DNA of 62,215 nucleotides from positions 1 through 62,215 of the forward strand of contig JAILDX010000024.1 of assembly GCA_024688685.1 (NCBI GenBank), read 5' to 3'. Below are positions 1-6,476 of this stretch, in pieces; the first letter of the stretch is position 1; every line of letters starts with the position of its first letter. The stretch is from Saccharofermentans sp. Its GTDB lineage: Bacteria > Bacillota > Clostridia > Saccharofermentanales > Saccharofermentanaceae. A model generated the notes under the pieces. The model had not been told where the DNA came from. It saw nothing but the letters and a program-made list of their open reading frames with translations, and did no database searches. The translations under genes were made by a program, and so were the position numbers.

Positions 1-397
1 TTGAGTCCGCAAACAGTTCACAGCACACAACATACCATGGGAAATTGACCGCAATGATCAATATCGTTACAGCCTTGACCCCCTTTGTGCCGAAAACGCT
101 CCTCAGCCATATCCAGATATCGATCCCGTATCTTACCGACAGGATGACAGGTAACTGATAGATCATCAGCATGAATATTGCTGCTAGAAAAGCTCCGATA
201 AGGAGTTGCTTAAATCCGACAAGTGTAGCCAGGTATGAACCCTGTGTATAACTCCATGTTGCGATACAATATCCCGACAGAACAAGAAGTGCGTCAACAA
301 AACCGTACTTACGCTCTTTGGGGAGCACAGGAAGCGTACCGCAATAGACTTCGTTCTCGATCTCCTTGTTGATGTTCTTTGTTTTGTTCAATGTCAT
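1..397 (-). CDS. NCS1-type nucleobase/vitamin transporter, N-terminal part (runs off the left edge)
   Basis: Reading right to left from an ATG at 397, about 132 codons stay open to the window edge. After a short charged N-terminus come a motif ATWSYTQGSYLATLVGF and hydrophobic segments (AFLAAIFMLMIYQLPVILS, then VTILIIAVNFPWYVV). This order, a glycine-rich first helix followed by an inner-membrane helix and a W-I-W-L-R-S loop, is what I recognise from the NCS1 family (cytosine permease, CytX-like carriers), which import nucleobases or related vitamins with a cation. The start lies 2 nt after the stop of a 51-codon membrane peptide, so the two are translated together from the promoter at 594-622. 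No riboswitch is visible upstream, so the substrate is open. The C-terminal two thirds lie outside the window. Confidence 0.62.
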   Translation of the reverse strand, partial: MTLNKTKNINKEIENEVYCGTLPVLPKERKYGFVDALLVLSGYCIATWSYTQGSYLATLVGFKQLLIGAFLAAIFMLMIYQLPVILSVRYGIDIWIWLRSVFGTKGVKAVTILIIAVNFPWYVVCCELFADS

Positions 398-399
398 AC

Positions 400-555
400 T
401 TACAGCCAGAACCCCCATATGATCCCCGCCAGGGATATGGCTGTAATGATGGCCGCGATAATGTAGTCTGTCTTAGTCATCCGGTGGATCTTATTCTCTT
501 TTTCCACTCGAAGCATCTCCTCGATTCTGGAGTTAAGTTCATTGTCGGTATCCAT
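400..555 (-). CDS. Small single-helix membrane protein, partner of the transporter
   Basis: A 51-codon frame starts at the ATG at 555 with an upstream CAAGGGGA ribosome binding site at good spacing and ends 2 nt before the transporter start. The protein has a charged, probably helical N-terminal half (MDTDNELNSRIEEMLRVEKE) followed by one hydrophobic stretch (YIIAAIITAISLAGIIWGFW) at the very C-terminus, so it is expected to be a tail-anchored or single-pass membrane peptide. Such small subunits often precede secondary transporters, as in two-part sodium symporters. That comparison is by architecture only, and I do not recognise the family. The tight coupling and strong SD support a real gene. 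Confidence 0.7.
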   Translation of the reverse strand: MDTDNELNSRIEEMLRVEKENKIHRMTKTDYIIAAIITAISLAGIIWGFWL

Positions 556-593
556 ATGTCCCCTTGGTTTATTAATTATTGATGAACGATTCT

Positions 594-622
594 GTTATAA
601 CACGCTATTAGATAATGTTCAA
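594..622 (-). promoter_or_regulatory. Sigma-A-type promoter for the small peptide/transporter pair
   Basis: On the minus strand a TTGAAC -35 box (617-622) and a TATAAC -10 box (594-599) are separated by exactly 17 bp. Transcription would start near 587, giving a leader of about 32 nt before the ATG at 555. Confidence 0.65.
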
Positions 623-891
623 TAGTGAATTATGTGTAGAACACCGTATGATCAGACAGTAATGGTACTGAGTGTCAATGCAGATCAACATGAAAGATAC
701 TCCCCAAATGGTGAATCGTTCAACTAATACTGATCGCGCTTGACCATTGACCAACCTTATTCATCAGATCGTTCATCACTGGCACCGTTTTGTAGAGCAA
801 AATGATGAATTCTGTTACGTGAGACTCTTGTTCGCTGTCAGTCCCTTTGTTTGCAATCCTCTGGATTGTATTACCACGCTAACAGGCATGC
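623..891. other. Intergenic stretch, nothing recognised
   Basis: About 270 bp between the divergent-side promoter at 594-622 and the 3' end of the lipoprotein gene. I see no open frame with a ribosome binding site and no clear hairpin plus U-tract. A long frame on the plus strand running into the lipoprotein gene is antisense to it and lacks a start signal. Confidence 0.4.
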
Positions 892-1374
892 TTAATAATT
901 TGATCTGCCAATTGTACATAGGAATTCATCGTCGTCTTCCAGCCTCACCACGCATAATCCGAGTTGGTCTTGGTCGGAGTGCACCACATAGTTATTGTAT
1001 TCTAAAGTATCGTATTCTGATCCCTCGTCAGTAGTGACATTATAAAAAACAACATTAAGAAGACAACGAGTGATCTTTCCGTCATCAATGAATTGCTCGG
1101 AATATGTGACCATAATACTGCCATATGACTCAATGCTTCCGTCGATCACATCGAAGAATTCTTTCCACTCATCTTCCAGATCACAGGAATCACGGATATC
1201 ATCTGAAAACATGTTGATCAGACTATCTATATCCTCTTCCTTAAGATGATCAAAGAATATATCAGCATTCTTAAACTCTTGATGTCGAAGCTCTGAGTAT
1301 TGGGTGAAATGGCATCCGCTCACGTTGATCGTTAATATCAGAATCATTACTATGCATATGAATTTGTTTTTCAT
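892..1374 (-). CDS. Small secreted lipoprotein, DUF5104-like
   Basis: A 160-residue protein starts with a lipoprotein signal: positively charged MKNK, a hydrophobic core, and lipobox VSGC with the modified cysteine at residue 21. The mature part has a helical region (FFDHLKEEDIDSLINMFSDD) and then alternating strands rich in Y, V and N. The pattern LxxMxxDD followed by an acidic helix resembles the DUF5104-type lipoproteins common in Clostridia, and the same pattern appears in the ectodomain of the protein at 27263-27922, so the two may be paralogous. No catalytic residues are evident. The ribosome binding site is weak (AAAG just before the ATG). It stands alone between two gene-poor gaps. 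Confidence 0.7.
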   Translation of the reverse strand: MKNKFICIVMILILTINVSGCHFTQYSELRHQEFKNADIFFDHLKEEDIDSLINMFSDDIRDSCDLEDEWKEFFDVIDGSIESYGSIMVTYSEQFIDDGKITRCLLNVVFYNVTTDEGSEYDTLEYNNYVVHSDQDQLGLCVVRLEDDDEFLCTIGRSNY

Positions 1375-1584
1375 CTTTAACTATGACAACTCCCGTGGCG
1401 TAATGATTATAAAAGAACATCACATACTTAAATGCTGAATATCATGTTTGATATTATATATCTTTTTCCTGGATCAAGCCATTTCAGTCCCTGTGATACT
1501 ATCAAAAGCCTGTTGTCTTTCCTTTGCGCTTTATATGACGTTTATCACCGTTAGCTGTGTTTTCGTATGCTTTGCTATGGGTAA
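1375..1584. other. Intergenic stretch
   Basis: AT-rich gap between the lipoprotein start and the decayed antitoxin. It must hold the promoter of the leftward lipoprotein, but no hexamer pair stands out. No gene or RNA recognised. Confidence 0.35.
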
Positions 1585-1719
1585 ACACTGCGTTTGCAGG
1601 CATATTTTTTGAAAACTCCAATCTTTGAAGCCGAGAAAGAGGTAGAAGAAGGAGTAGCACCAGTTTCGTTGGGCGCAGCGCGGAAGAAATTAGATAAAGA
1701 GTACTATGGCAAAGTATGA
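1585..1719 (+). pseudogene. C-terminal remnant of a type II antitoxin
   Basis: The frame is open only from just after a TAA at 1582 to the TGA at 1717-1719. From about 1615 it reads TPIFEAEKEVEEGVAPVSLG and on to RKKLDKEYYGKV, which looks like the toxin-binding tail of an antitoxin that normally precedes ParE/RelE toxins. The DNA-binding N-terminal half is missing and there is no ATG or ribosome binding site. The stop overlaps the toxin ATG at 1706 by 14 nt, the usual arrangement of an intact pair, so this is the decayed partner of the next frame. Confidence 0.6.
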
Positions 1720-1918
1720 TGTTCTGTTATATTCAAAGGCTTATCGTGATATAGAAGAGATATATCCGGATTCGCATCAGGAGCGTTTGACCGGGAGATA
1801 TGCCGGGAGAGGATATAGACAGATGATCATTGATAACTATATTGCCATCTTCAAAATTGATGAAGAACAAAGAAAGGTATTTGTAGTTTCGGTTCAATAC
1901 GGCGCCCGCAACATATGA
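1706..1918 (+). pseudogene. ParE/RelE-type toxin with an internal deletion
   Basis: The 70-residue frame begins like a ParE toxin (MAKYDVLLYSKAYRDIEEIY) and ends like one (YAGRGYRQMIIDNYIAIFKI, then VSVQYGARNI), with the conserved Y/R-rich core and terminal strand. Family members are about 95-105 residues. The central helices, normally around 30 residues between the first segment and the SHQERLTGRYAG loop, are absent and the two ends are fused in frame at YPDSHQ. The product is therefore probably inactive, consistent with loss of the antitoxin N-terminus just upstream. It could still be translated, since the overlap with the antitoxin stop is kept. I call it a relic of a toxin-antitoxin locus. 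Confidence 0.6.
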
Positions 1919-1931
1919 TTTTCGGTGAAAT

Positions 1932-2444
1932 ATGATCAAGATCAGAAGGATAACGCCTGGCGACAGCAGGCTTGAAATAAGCAATATCTACGAGCAGAGT
2001 TGGAAATCTGCTTATAAGGGAATCGTTCCGCAAGAATACCTTGATTCAATACCGCAAGGAAGATGGGCTTCTAAGGTAAATAATCCTTTATGGACAACAC
2101 TGGTATGCGAATTGGATGGGAAACTGATCGGAACATCAAGCGTTAGCAGATCAAGATTTGAAGAGTACTACGGAGAAGGAGAGATCATATCCATCTATTT
2201 TCTACCGGAGTATATGCACAAAGGATATGGGAAGCAACTTTTAGCAACAGCAGTAAATGAATTGTCTGAGTACGATGATATCTTCTTATGGGTATTGGAA
2301 GATAACACTAATGCACGAAGGTTCTATGAAGCTCAGGGTTTTACAGCAACAGAAGATTACCTGGAGAACGATATCGGCGGAAAGACATTGAGAGAAGTGA
2401 GGTATAGATTATCACGCAACCGTTCGAATGTAGACAAATACTAA
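1932..2444 (+). CDS. GNAT-family N-acetyltransferase
   Basis: The 170-residue protein has the GNAT fold order: strand beta1 with R-R-I-T-P-G-D, helices with YEQSWKSAYKGIVPQEYLD, a beta4 strand (GEIISIYFLPEYMHKGYGKQ) carrying the acetyl-CoA pyrophosphate loop in the Q/R-x-x-G-x-G/A form (here HKGYGK), and the C-terminal NARRFYEAQGF motif that closes the cofactor site. Such enzymes transfer acetyl from acetyl-CoA to an amine, and the substrate cannot be told from sequence. It starts 13 nt after the toxin remnant with only a weak GGTG as ribosome binding site. It is related in form, not closely in sequence, to the other GNAT genes of this window. Confidence 0.85.
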   Translation: MIKIRRITPGDSRLEISNIYEQSWKSAYKGIVPQEYLDSIPQGRWASKVNNPLWTTLVCELDGKLIGTSSVSRSRFEEYYGEGEIISIYFLPEYMHKGYGKQLLATAVNELSEYDDIFLWVLEDNTNARRFYEAQGFTATEDYLENDIGGKTLREVRYRLSRNRSNVDKY

Positions 2445-2477
2445 ATATATCGATGTTTGCAGGTATATACACAGAAT

Positions 2478-2595
2478 GTGAAGTTACCCCCATAAGTTGG
2501 ACAATGATGTTACAATTTACGGGGGTACTTTTATGCTTATTACAAAAGAAACTAAGCTAAAGATCGTGAAAATGCACCTTGAAGAAGGGGTGACA
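2478..2595 (+). mobile_element. Left-end remnant of an IS3-family insertion sequence
   Basis: From about 2485 the sequence reads TTACCCCCATAAGTTGGACA, the typical terminal sequence of IS3/IS150-type elements, followed by a GGGGGTA that could pair with the TACCCCC of the tip, and then the first codons of an orfA (MLITKETKLKIVKMHLEEGV). Everything after the first ~20 codons is gone, including the helix-turn-helix and the DDE domain. No right end is found nearby. Confidence 0.6.
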
Positions 2596-2649
2596 TCTGT
2601 TGTTGCGGGCATCGGTTTAACGATCGCGGGACTGATGGTTATATTTTAA
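2533..2649 (+). pseudogene. IS3 orfA start fused to a hydrophobic tail
   Basis: Starting at the ATG of the IS3 orfA, the frame runs 38 codons. The first 20 are transposase-like and the last ~18 (SVVAGIGLTIAGLMVIF) are strongly hydrophobic and glycine-rich, unlike any transposase. It therefore marks a deletion junction where the IS start was joined to the 3' end of an unrelated membrane-protein or peptide gene. It is unlikely to be functional as such, and the function of the tail is unknown. Confidence 0.4.
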
Positions 2650-2678
2650 AAAACAGGCTGCGGATCATCCGCAGCCTG
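2648..2678 (-). terminator. Intrinsic terminator of the peptide-precursor gene
   Basis: A near-perfect hairpin with 12-bp arms (CAGGCTGCGGAT at 2654-2665 and its complement at 2667-2678) is followed, on the minus strand, by six U residues (2653-2648). Confidence 0.85.
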
Positions 2679-2706
2679 CCTTCTTGTTGATCATTTTACG
2701 ATTTTA

Positions 2707-2931
2707 TCAGCAGTGGATTGAGGACCTGTCTGTCTCGCAGACATAACCCCATGATGTGTAATAGTTGCCATTCCAGAATCCGCTGGAGTTAGGATTAACG
2801 TGCTCGCCGCCGCTTACATTTGCAAGCTCATCTGCTGAGAGCGAAAGGATCTCATCTTTGTTGCTGTTGAAAAAATCCATTCTTTCTTCTCTGCTCTTTC
2901 CCTTAATTGATTCGATCAAATTCTTATCCAT
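2707..2931 (-). CDS. Orphan double-glycine leader peptide (RiPP or bacteriocin precursor)
   Basis: The 74-codon frame starts at the ATG at 2931, 7 nt after a perfect GGAGGT. A GTG three codons upstream lies inside the SD and is not used. The first ~42 residues are a polar, helical leader ending in ADELANVSGG, the Gly-Gly processing site recognised by C39-peptidase exporters and typical of Nif11-like, class II lanthipeptide and pediocin-type leaders. The 32-residue core is rich in aromatic, Asn and Ser residues (SGFWNGNYYTSWGYVC) and ends in Cys. It has two cysteines, with Ser and Thr upstream, so either a disulfide or one or two lanthionines are possible. No modifying enzyme, exporter or immunity gene is in the window. 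It has its own promoter and a strong terminator. Confidence 0.65.
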   Translation of the reverse strand: MDKNLIESIKGKSREERMDFFNSNKDEILSLSADELANVSGGEHVNPNSSGFWNGNYYTSWGYVCETDRSSIHC

Positions 2932-2963
2932 TATCTGCACCTCCGTTTTTTGGATTACACTTT

Positions 2964-2972
2964 ATTTTAACA
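2964..2972 (-). promoter_or_regulatory. Extended -10 promoter of the peptide-precursor gene
   Basis: On the minus strand TGTTAAAAT gives an extended -10 (TGn plus TAAAAT). No good -35 is seen. The start would fall around 2957, about 25 nt before the ATG. Confidence 0.4.
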
Positions 2973-2992
2973 CAAGTGAGCCCCAAAAAGTA

Positions 2993-3622
2993 TTACCTTC
3001 CTGTAAATGTTCCGGATACCTGCCCGTATGCAAGGATGTTTCCGCTGTTGCCGTCAGCGTCAGTATCAGATTCCAGGATGATGTCAGGGAAGTTGGGTGA
3101 CTTGCTGTCAACGCGTCCCTTCAGATTCTCGAGCGGAGCTCCAAGTGCGATTACATAAATATCATATGTGTGCACAGAACCTGTGGGCGGATACGGACCA
3201 ACATAACCGTCAGATGCCCAGCCGAGAGGCAGTTCCGTCGATGTCACGGCGTCAGCCATCCAGTGCATCCAGAAAGACGCATCCCTGTCCACCATATAGA
3301 TGACATAAAGCGCAGCTCCGTCAACGGGCTCCCAGGTCAGTGAAGGGGACTCGTTCCCGCCGTCTTCCGTATTTGATATCACGTCGCTCCACACGCCGTC
3401 CTCAAGCTCGTATGAGGTCAGTTCAAACTTGTTAAATCCGCTGAGGAGATCTGCGTAGTCCACTACGCGCGATTCAGTTGTTTCCTCTGTTGCTTCGGTC
3501 GCTTCCACTGTCGTTGCTACGCTTTCGGAAGGCGCCGTAGCATCCTCCACCTTCTCGAAACATCCAACACAACACATCAGTACAGACATACACAATATCC
3601 CTGCCGCTATCTTCTTTCTCAT
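2993..3622 (-). CDS. PEBP (YbhB/YbcL) domain lipoprotein
   Basis: The chosen start, ATG at 3622, follows a GGGA-containing site and opens a lipoprotein signal with lipobox CVGC (Cys21). An upstream in-frame extension is unlikely to be translated. After a Thr/Glu-rich linker (~residues 28-50) comes a phosphatidylethanolamine-binding-protein fold: SPSLTW near residue 91, YVIYMVDRDA, the WMHWMA His motif and GYVGPYPPTGSVHTYDIYV, the ligand-site GxYxPP-x-H-Y signature. Bacterial PEBPs are small-ligand-binding proteins of uncertain role; anchoring to the outer face of the membrane is inferred from the lipobox. It is a single gene, divergent from the HAD gene at 3692 with only 69 nt between starts. 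Confidence 0.85.
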   Translation of the reverse strand: MRKKIAAGILCMSVLMCCVGCFEKVEDATAPSESVATTVEATEATEETTESRVVDYADLLSGFNKFELTSYELEDGVWSDVISNTEDGGNESPSLTWEPVDGAALYVIYMVDRDASFWMHWMADAVTSTELPLGWASDGYVGPYPPTGSVHTYDIYVIALGAPLENLKGRVDSKSPNFPDIILESDTDADGNSGNILAYGQVSGTFTGR

Positions 3623-3673
3623 GATCCCAATTCCCTTTCGATAATATACAAGAATTATACACCCTCGCCTGCG

Positions 3674-3682
3674 TGATATAAT
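3674..3682 (+). promoter_or_regulatory. Extended -10 promoter giving a leaderless or nearly leaderless transcript
   Basis: TGATATAAT (TGn extension plus consensus TATAAT at 3677-3682) ends 9 nt before the ATG at 3692, so the expected start point is within a few bases of the start codon and leaves no room for a ribosome binding site. Confidence 0.6.
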
Positions 3683-3691
3683 GAGCAAGGT

Positions 3692-4414
3692 ATGCGTCAC
3701 ATTTTTCTTTTCGATCTTGATCAGACATTACTTGATTTCCATGCGTCTGAGAAAAAAGCTCTGGGGATCGTGCTGAGGGCGAACGGCCTCTCGTTCTCGG
3801 ATGAGATATATCTGGCCTTTAAAGCGTACAACAAAGCCTTATGGCTGGAATTGGAAAAGGGGACTATAACAAGAACAGAGCTTTTCACGAAGAGATTTAA
3901 TGATGTATTCTCGCGGTGCGAAGGTGATTCTTCACATCTTGATCCCCTGACAGTTAATGATGATTTCATACGGACGATGTCAGTGAACGGTGTCCTGATC
4001 GACGGCGCTCTTGAGTTTGTCAGGAAGTTGAAAGAAGAGATAACTGATGCCGCGATCTATATAGCATCCAACGGAGCAACTATAAACGCCAAAGGAAGGA
4101 TCGCATCTACCGGGCTTGACCGGTATATTGACGGTTTGTTCATCAGTGAGGATATGGGGGTAACAAAACCGGACCCGGCCTTTTTCGATATGTGTCTTGA
4201 ACAGATAGGGGAGCCAAAGAGTTCGTGCATCATGGTCGGCGATTCCCTTTCTTCAGATATGCTCGGTGCCAGGAACGCATCGCTTGATTCCGTGTGGTTT
4301 ATGCCGTCCGGGAATATTGAAGAAGCGATGCGGGAATACGACATTAACTATTGCGTGTCTTCTTACGACGAATTGTACTTCGTTCTCAAAAAGTGGTCTG
4401 AAGCCGGCGGTTGA
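3692..4414 (+). CDS. HAD phosphatase, YjjG/YfnB-type nucleotidase
   Basis: The 240-residue protein carries all four HAD motifs: I FLFDLDQTLLDF (nucleophile Asp and acid Asp near residues 8 and 10), II with YIASNGA (Ser), III Lys in GVTKPDPAFF, and IV GDSLSSDMLGA. The cap is the helical C1 type between motifs I and II. The DLDQTLLDF start and the YIASNGATxxxxxR segment are characteristic of the YjjG/YfnB branch, which dephosphorylates non-canonical pyrimidine nucleotides and other small phosphates; substrate assignment here is by family. No SD precedes the ATG and a consensus -10 box sits 9 nt upstream, so the mRNA is probably leaderless. Confidence 0.85.
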   Translation: MRHIFLFDLDQTLLDFHASEKKALGIVLRANGLSFSDEIYLAFKAYNKALWLELEKGTITRTELFTKRFNDVFSRCEGDSSHLDPLTVNDDFIRTMSVNGVLIDGALEFVRKLKEEITDAAIYIASNGATINAKGRIASTGLDRYIDGLFISEDMGVTKPDPAFFDMCLEQIGEPKSSCIMVGDSLSSDMLGARNASLDSVWFMPSGNIEEAMREYDINYCVSSYDELYFVLKKWSEAGG

Positions 4415-4532
4415 CGTGATCTGTTATATGCGGAAGGACAGGAAGAACCCCGTGTGAAAAAGTATATTGATTGAATTAATACTTCTCAAAAGGTAGAATT
4501 AACACAATGAACTGCAGGGGGGATACCAGTAA

Positions 4533-5666
4533 ATGACTGATCTTAACGGCCGTAATAAGATAATAATCAGAGCGAGCATAACAGGCATTGCAGCCAATCT
4601 TCTGCTTGCGGCATTTAAGGCTATAGTCGGGCTTACTGCCAATTCGATAGCGATCGTCATGGATGCGGTCAATAATGTGTCTGATGCAGCGAGTTCCGTC
4701 ATTACGATCGTTGGCGCAAAGCTGGCGGGGAAGGAACCTGACCGAAAGCATCCGTTCGGATACGGCAGGATAGAATACCTGAGCTCGATGATCATTTCGG
4801 TCATTGTCCTTTATGCGGGAATCACTGCTTTTGTTGAGTCGGTAAAGAAGATAATCGAGCCAGAGGTGCCTGATTACAGCACTGTCTCGCTCGTTATAAT
4901 CGGTGTTGCCGTAATCGTAAAGATCATCCTTGGACTGTATGTTAAGAAGACCGGAAAGAAGGTCAATTCGGATTCGCTCATCAATTCCGGCAATGACGCA
5001 CTGCTTGACTCGGTTATTTCTGTTTCGACGCTTGCAGCCGCTGCTGTATATCTGATATTTAAGGTGTCGCTTGAAGCATGGCTTGGTGCGGTCATAGCAG
5101 TGGTGATAATAAAGGCGGGTTTCTCAATGCTGAGAGAGACCCTTTCGAAGATCCTCGGGGAGAGGGTGGATATGGATCTGGCAAGGGATATCAAGGCGAC
5201 CATTTCCGCTTTTCCTGAAGTGAACGGCGTTTATGATCTTGTTATGCATAATTATGGCCCCAACTCCTACAACGGATCAGTTCATATCGAAGTCCCCGAC
5301 ACTCTGTCAGCGGACGATCTGGACAAGCTCCTGAGGAAGATACAGGTAAAGGTGAATAACGAACACGATGTTATACTTACAGCCATCGGAGTTTACTCGT
5401 ATAATACCAGGGATCCTTTTGCAGTTGAGTCGCGGGAGAAAGTATCAGGTATAATAAAGGACGTAGAAAACGTGATACAGATGCACGGCTTCTATATTGA
5501 TAAAGAAGAGAAGACCATCCGTTTCGATATAGTTGTAAGCTTTGATGCAAAGGACAGGAGCGAGGTTTACCGCGAGACCGTTGAGAAGGTTCAGAAAGAG
5601 TTCCCCGGGTACACGCTTCAGGTAGCGGTGGATACGGATTTCAGCGAGGAAACCGGTAAGGAGTAA
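4533..5666 (+). CDS. Cation diffusion facilitator (CDF) family efflux transporter
   Basis: The protein of 377 residues shows the CDF layout: six transmembrane helices within residues ~10-220, with metal-site residues in helix II (IVMDAVNNVSDAASS, the HxxxD-type position here replaced by DAVNNVSD as in many MntE-like members) and in helix V (SGNDALLDSVISV), and the conserved KHPFGYGRIEYLSS loop. A cytoplasmic C-terminal domain follows with the ferredoxin-like fold, then an extra ~85 residues. CDF proteins export Zn, Mn or Fe in exchange for protons. The N/D site without His favours Mn or Fe over Zn, an inference from family knowledge. A G-rich SD precedes the ATG. The lipoprotein gene follows after 3 nt. 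Confidence 0.88.
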   Translation: MTDLNGRNKIIIRASITGIAANLLLAAFKAIVGLTANSIAIVMDAVNNVSDAASSVITIVGAKLAGKEPDRKHPFGYGRIEYLSSMIISVIVLYAGITAFVESVKKIIEPEVPDYSTVSLVIIGVAVIVKIILGLYVKKTGKKVNSDSLINSGNDALLDSVISVSTLAAAAVYLIFKVSLEAWLGAVIAVVIIKAGFSMLRETLSKILGERVDMDLARDIKATISAFPEVNGVYDLVMHNYGPNSYNGSVHIEVPDTLSADDLDKLLRKIQVKVNNEHDVILTAIGVYSYNTRDPFAVESREKVSGIIKDVENVIQMHGFYIDKEEKTIRFDIVVSFDAKDRSEVYRETVEKVQKEFPGYTLQVAVDTDFSEETGKE

Positions 5667-5669
5667 TCT

Positions 5670-6458
5670 ATGAAGAGAGCAGTTGCAGTTTCAGTTTTAA
5701 TAGCAGTTTCTGCTGCGTCATTTGCAGGCTGCGGCGAGTCCCCGTACGGTTCGGAAAACGCGGAGGCAGCAATCAGACGGTATATGCAGGACCTGGATGA
5801 GAAGGATAAAGAAGACGGCATGAAATGTTTCCCTGAAGGATTGGATATTCGACTCGGTCCGATGTGGAGTCCTGACGATGACCCTGCATATGTTGTCTCT
5901 CAATATGACTGGGATCTTGATACGCTGGACATTGGCGATTATGAGTACGAATCTGAGATCCGTTACGAGGTGAAATACGGACGCAATTTTGAGAACGTAA
6001 GGTATTGCTTAGTATCCTGCAACTATACCTATGAAGGCAGGGAAGGATGCTACACCCTGATATTTGTAACGTGCAAATATATTGACAGGTATTATGTCAT
6101 CGAAGTTGTCGAAGATGGTGAGGCTGCGTGTGCTCCTGTTGACGACGGCGGTTACGGAAGCTTTACGATGGAGGATACTGCAAGCTATGACGGACTTTAT
6201 GTTGCCTCTATCGAGCCATCGGCGCGTGAGAATCCAATGGTCAAGATATGGATCACAAATCAGGAGACAGGTGAGAGTTCATTTATTGAACCGTTCAGAG
6301 GTTCTGATTTCTGGGGAATATGCTGGGAGAAAGACAGCTACAGACTCTGGCTCCAGTCCGGTGATCTCGGTGTTATCTGCTACAACCGGATCAATGGCGA
6401 ATGGGCTGTGGATCACGAGGCAGTAAGGCCTGATTATATCGTCAGCAAATACGATTGA
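5670..6458 (+). CDS. Secreted lipoprotein of unknown function
   Basis: The 262-residue protein begins with a lipoprotein signal (lipobox SFAGC, Cys at about residue 21). The mature chain opens with a helix (AEAAIRRYMQDLDEKDKEDG) typical of small NTF2- or DUF5104-like extracytoplasmic domains in Clostridia and continues with Tyr-rich strands. The second half (from about residue 165) has a separate strand-rich part with SIEPSAREN and ITNQETGESSF. I do not recognise a named family and see no enzyme motif. It starts 3 nt after the CDF transporter stop, so it is cotranscribed with it, and the membrane hydrolase gene follows after 18 nt. Confidence 0.7.
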   Translation: MKRAVAVSVLIAVSAASFAGCGESPYGSENAEAAIRRYMQDLDEKDKEDGMKCFPEGLDIRLGPMWSPDDDPAYVVSQYDWDLDTLDIGDYEYESEIRYEVKYGRNFENVRYCLVSCNYTYEGREGCYTLIFVTCKYIDRYYVIEVVEDGEAACAPVDDGGYGSFTMEDTASYDGLYVASIEPSARENPMVKIWITNQETGESSFIEPFRGSDFWGICWEKDSYRLWLQSGDLGVICYNRINGEWAVDHEAVRPDYIVSKYD

Positions 6459-6476
6459 CCTCAGAGGGAATAAGGT

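Noticed and set aside
556..740. Possible TPP or purine riboswitch before the NCS1-type transporter
   Set aside because: No conserved riboswitch core sequence is present and the leader after the predicted start is only about 32 nt.
747..1034. Plus-strand frame of 95 codons
   Set aside because: It is antisense to the 3' part of a convincing lipoprotein gene and has no SD.
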